Below, in pieces: positions 60,877-64,000 of a stretch of 64,000 bases of DNA (the stretch's first letter is position 1; every line of letters begins with the position of its first letter). The position numbers and the translations under genes were made by a program. This DNA comes from Symsagittifera roscoffensis. Its lineage: Eukaryota; Xenacoelomorpha; Acoela; Convolutidae. A model generated the notes under the pieces. It was not told the origin of the DNA. It worked only from the letters and a program-made list of their open reading frames with translations, and did not search any database. The stretch lies in the NCBI RefSeq assembly GCF_963678635.1, contig NC_087067.1, forward strand, positions 11,639,716-11,703,715. The letters are read 5' to 3'.

Positions 60877-61850
60877 AAAGCACAAGTCAACAATTAATTT
60901 TTTTTATAAACCAAAGAGCTGTCGAGCAGCTGAGTTTTCACAACTTTGCAAGCTCTCAATGGAGCGCAACGCTAGTCTTGCCTCCGTCTCCGGTGGTTCA
61001 CTCAGTGATTCGCTCACTGCAGCCCTTCGCTCAGAAAACCACTCATCCTCTTCGGTCGTGATTGGATTTCCCACAGATCCTTCTGCTTCCCACGGTAAGA
61101 GGAAATTTTTCACAGGTTGAGCTTCATATCAGGCACCTCGGGATAATCCATCCGAACTTGTTCTGCAATCTGGTACATCATTTATATCGTTGCAACCTGA
61201 GTAATGGTGATGGGAACCTGCATCTGACGTTCACTGAAATCTTTCCTCATGCTTTGATTATGTACCAAACTTGAATTCGAACATACTTTTGAGCCAAGAA
61301 AATCCCAGAGAATGACTCGAGCACCTTGCTTGTCATCATTTTTGGAAAAAACTCGGTCAACTACGTAAGCTTGTTTTTCTGAACCAAGAAGATCATTTTG
61401 AGAACTATATTAAAGTTACCGATTAAAATAAAAAAAGTTGACTGATTTGGAGCTGAGAGAGCAGGACTTTCCGTATATGGTTTGTAGTCGAATCCAACTA
61501 TATTCAGTTTTTTTAGGGGAATTTTGATAAAAAGTTATGACCAACCAAAAGCAAAATTCAAATTAGTGCATTTTTTATATTTTTTTTGTTTGTAATCACA
61601 AGAAATGTTCATTTACGTTAGGTTGTCCAATCGAATCAGTGAAATTCTTGATAATTTCACTTTTAAGGAATCAAAATTTCCAAATGACAAAAACATATGT
61701 ACACAACGGAAATTGTAAAAAAAAACACCACAGGTTGGTTTCTGTATAAATAGGAAAAACTGTATTTTGAGCAATAGAGGCAATAATTTGAATGTAAGTA
61801 GCTTTTTTCAAGTTTTTTCATCAATTCATTTGAATGTTTTTTATTAAATC
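60877..61850 (+). repeat. 1-kb direct repeat, copy B
   Basis: It is the second copy of 54424-55410, 6453 bp downstream. It includes the same minus-strand decayed frames. Confidence 0.75.
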
Positions 61851-63189
61851 ATTAAAATAATGATGATTTCTAATAAGATAGCAATTTTTTTTTGATTTGA
61901 TCTAAACTGGAGAGTATAGCGGGAAACTGATTAATTTTTAATTCGAATCATAAGAGTTTTGAAATTTGAAATTTTGTAACTAATTGAAGGAACAAAAAAT
62001 TTTGTTGAGGAGTTTTGACAAAGTTGGAAACCAGTAGGGCATAAAAAGAGTCTTTGAAAGTTTGTCATACTACTGTTTGAATAATTTCAAGTTTTCTGAA
62101 GTGAAAAATTTCTTATATGGTCAGTATAAATTAGGCAGTAAGTTTTAAGCTCTGCTTCTTCGTACAGGGTTCAAAACGAACTCTATGATTGAGTAAGTTT
62201 CCCTAAATACGCTTTTACTTAGTCGGATAGCTCTACTTTGGACAACATAAACGTCCAAAAAATTGTATAAAGAGAGAATCTAGGTCTGTTTCATCCATAG
62301 GGAAATAACACAAAATATTTTCTTTTTTCTTGCAGAGTAACTCGAGGAAACCAAATATTTTTTACTTTTCAATTACTGATTATATTTATCCAAAATAATG
62401 TCTAGTTCTGTTTTGTAGGAAGAATTTCTGGAAAAACTTTGAATTTGCCGTTAAAAAAGGAAGTTTTTTTGACGATGTTGCGGTTACCATAAAAGTTACT
62501 TTGCGTGGCCGGTGACGTCACTTCTACATAGAAGTGACTTCAATAGAACAAAAGAAATTGTGCGTAAGTTTTGACGTCATTTATATAGAAGCAACAAACT
62601 CATGGCCATAAAAGGATAACTGCATAAAAGGATAATTGATAATTCATATTTCGATTATAAATATTTCCACAAACATCGCATAAAAGAGGCATTATTGGTG
62701 AAAATTGGAGAATAGTAAAGTGGAACTGTAAAACTTTTCTCAATTTAAAAATAATTTTTCATTTAAGCAATTGGTTTTTTAGGTTTTTAATTTTGGAACA
62801 GTTTTATAGTTCCAGTTTAATTTTTTCTAATTTTCACCAACAATGCCTTCTATTATGCGAGGAATCCGGAAATTTATATGCTCGCCAGCACGCAGCTTGA
62901 CATGTGCAGAAATGTGAAAAACAAAGTTCCGAACTGTCATTTTTATACAAAGAGAAAAAAAGTGATGAAACATCATGTTGCCAAGAAGCTTGCTCAACCA
63001 TTTTCTAAGCAGTCGACGATTCGTCCTTCTTGTGAACAAGAATTCTCAAAAAACTACTCTCTCCTACAACATCGGAGATAGTAATATGGAGCTGAGCAAC
63101 GGAAACCTAGTAATACAGCAGCTGACCTGAAAAAAACTGTGGAGAGAGAAGGGGAGGATAGTGAAAAATTGAATTAGGAACTTAGTGCT
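61851..63189. other. Unassigned stretch in copy B of the duplicated block
   Basis: This 1.3-kb piece separates the 1-kb repeat from the BEL/Pao piece and is absent from copy A. It contains the foldback at 62677 and a short hairpin, GTCACTTCTA with its complement, near 62516-62537. No gene is supported. Confidence 0.4.
62677..62859. repeat. Foldback MITE (about 183 bp)
   Basis: The ends CGCATAAAAGAGGCATTATT and AACAATGCCTTCTATTATGCG are inverted copies with a few mismatches. The match continues inward (GGTGAAAATTGG, then GTGGAACTGTAAAAC against GTTTTATAGTTCCAG). No clear target duplication. Confidence 0.7.
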
Positions 63190-64000
63190 TGTCAACAAAT
63201 TCTGGTATATCCATAGGTAGAAAGTGGGAGGCACAAAGTAAATAGCTTCCAATTTTCCAAGTTAGATCCTGAATTAAATAACGAGAAACTTGAAGAAACC
63301 TTCAACGAGTGTTCGCGCTCAATCTCCGTAAGATAAGCTTAAAGTAAAAAAAATAAAATAAATTCGTATTATCGGCAGTACAAAATTTCATCAGGATTTT
63401 GGATCATGTACAGGCAAAACATAATATCTTAAACTACAATAATCTGCCTCACCAACGTTAAGAAGCTGCGCAATCTAGCCACAAGAACCGGTAATAGTGT
63501 CCTTGAGACAAATTGCTCTTTTTGACGGCCAACCTTAATCAAAGCTGAACCAAATTAGAACCAAAAAACAGCTAAAATAGGTTGTAAGAGTTTCCAGTTT
63601 ATTATTACATTGGCTCGCGTGGGACTCAAACCTACGCTGAAATGGTCTTCTAAGTTTCGGTACATATAGAATAGTCCGCTCGGCGATTAGTTCTAGTATA
63701 GGATTGTATTTAACTTTGTCTTTATATGCATTTATACTCTAGATACATTTGCGTTACATCATCCTCCGCTCCTGAAGGAGGAACAACCGGATTGAGCTGA
63801 ACGGTCGGTCGAGTGAGCTCACGCGTTGCCCCGTATTACCAAGGGCGCAATTGTCCTGTCCATAATTTAGCTTGAAGATTCGGGCGAGAGGGTAGTACCA
63901 CTTAAACTATCGGGCTCAATCACCCATACGAGATCGCCTGTCAAAAGCTTGAAATCAGAGTGGGTGTGCCACTTTACTCGCTTATTCAGTGAAGGAACAT
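63190..64000 (-). pseudogene. BEL/Pao retrotransposon, copy B, 3' part cut by the window end
   Basis: It matches 55425-56232 at high identity and in the same orientation, including the probable 3' LTR and the end of the integrase frame. The rest lies beyond the window. Both copies start at the same base near ACAAATTCTGGTATATCC, which marks the element's 3' boundary. Confidence 0.85.

Overview
This is an AT-rich metazoan window, very probably from a marine invertebrate. It has long introns, canonical GT-AG splicing and a dense load of transposable elements. The lineage cannot be fixed from sequence alone. An env-bearing Ty3/Gypsy element is reminiscent of the Tor elements of larvacean tunicates, but that is only a hint.

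Region 1 (239-32424, + strand) is one host gene that I could rebuild exon by exon. It has 20 exons, consistent intron phases and 1207 codons plus a stop. The product has a signal peptide, about 15 EGF-like repeats (14 of the calcium-binding type), a SEA-like domain, a zona pellucida (ZP) domain, a furin-type site and one transmembrane helix. It is a uromodulin-like, filament-forming type of membrane glycoprotein. The model needs a 3-nt microexon (9517-9519), without which the flanking exons would make a TAG stop, and one GC-AG intron (donor at 2525).

The introns of this gene are full of insertions: a decayed minus-strand LINE (4330-6900); an 11.6-kb Ty3/Gypsy element with gag, pol, env and an extra 3' reading frame (10609-22214; LTRs nearly identical, 5-bp target duplication, yet gag, pol and env are each broken once); hAT-type MITEs; a 1.47-kb internally deleted hAT transposon with perfect 8-bp target duplications (25222-26694); and a perfect 102-bp inverted repeat (24881-25103).

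Region 2 (32.4-46.4 kb) is mostly intergenic or intronic sequence with repeats: a tandem composite MITE, palindromic MITEs, a GGAATCCGC-rich element and a 3-copy tandem repeat. It also holds a candidate three-exon minus-strand gene (40635 to 35540) for a secreted peptide precursor. That precursor ends in a dibasic site and a 13-residue peptide with two cysteines.

Region 3 (46.4-64 kb) is a graveyard of large mobile DNA. Decayed minus-strand pieces look like a Polinton/Maverick capsid module (major capsid protein, a small capsid-module ORF, a penton-like minor capsid protein, a packaging ATPase). A plus-strand piece of a family-B DNA polymerase lies at 59.5-60.4 kb. Two 3' parts of minus-strand BEL/Pao retrotransposons (55.4-58.5 kb, and 63.2 kb to the window end) and a 1-kb direct repeat suggest a duplicated block. 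No intact host gene was seen in region 3.
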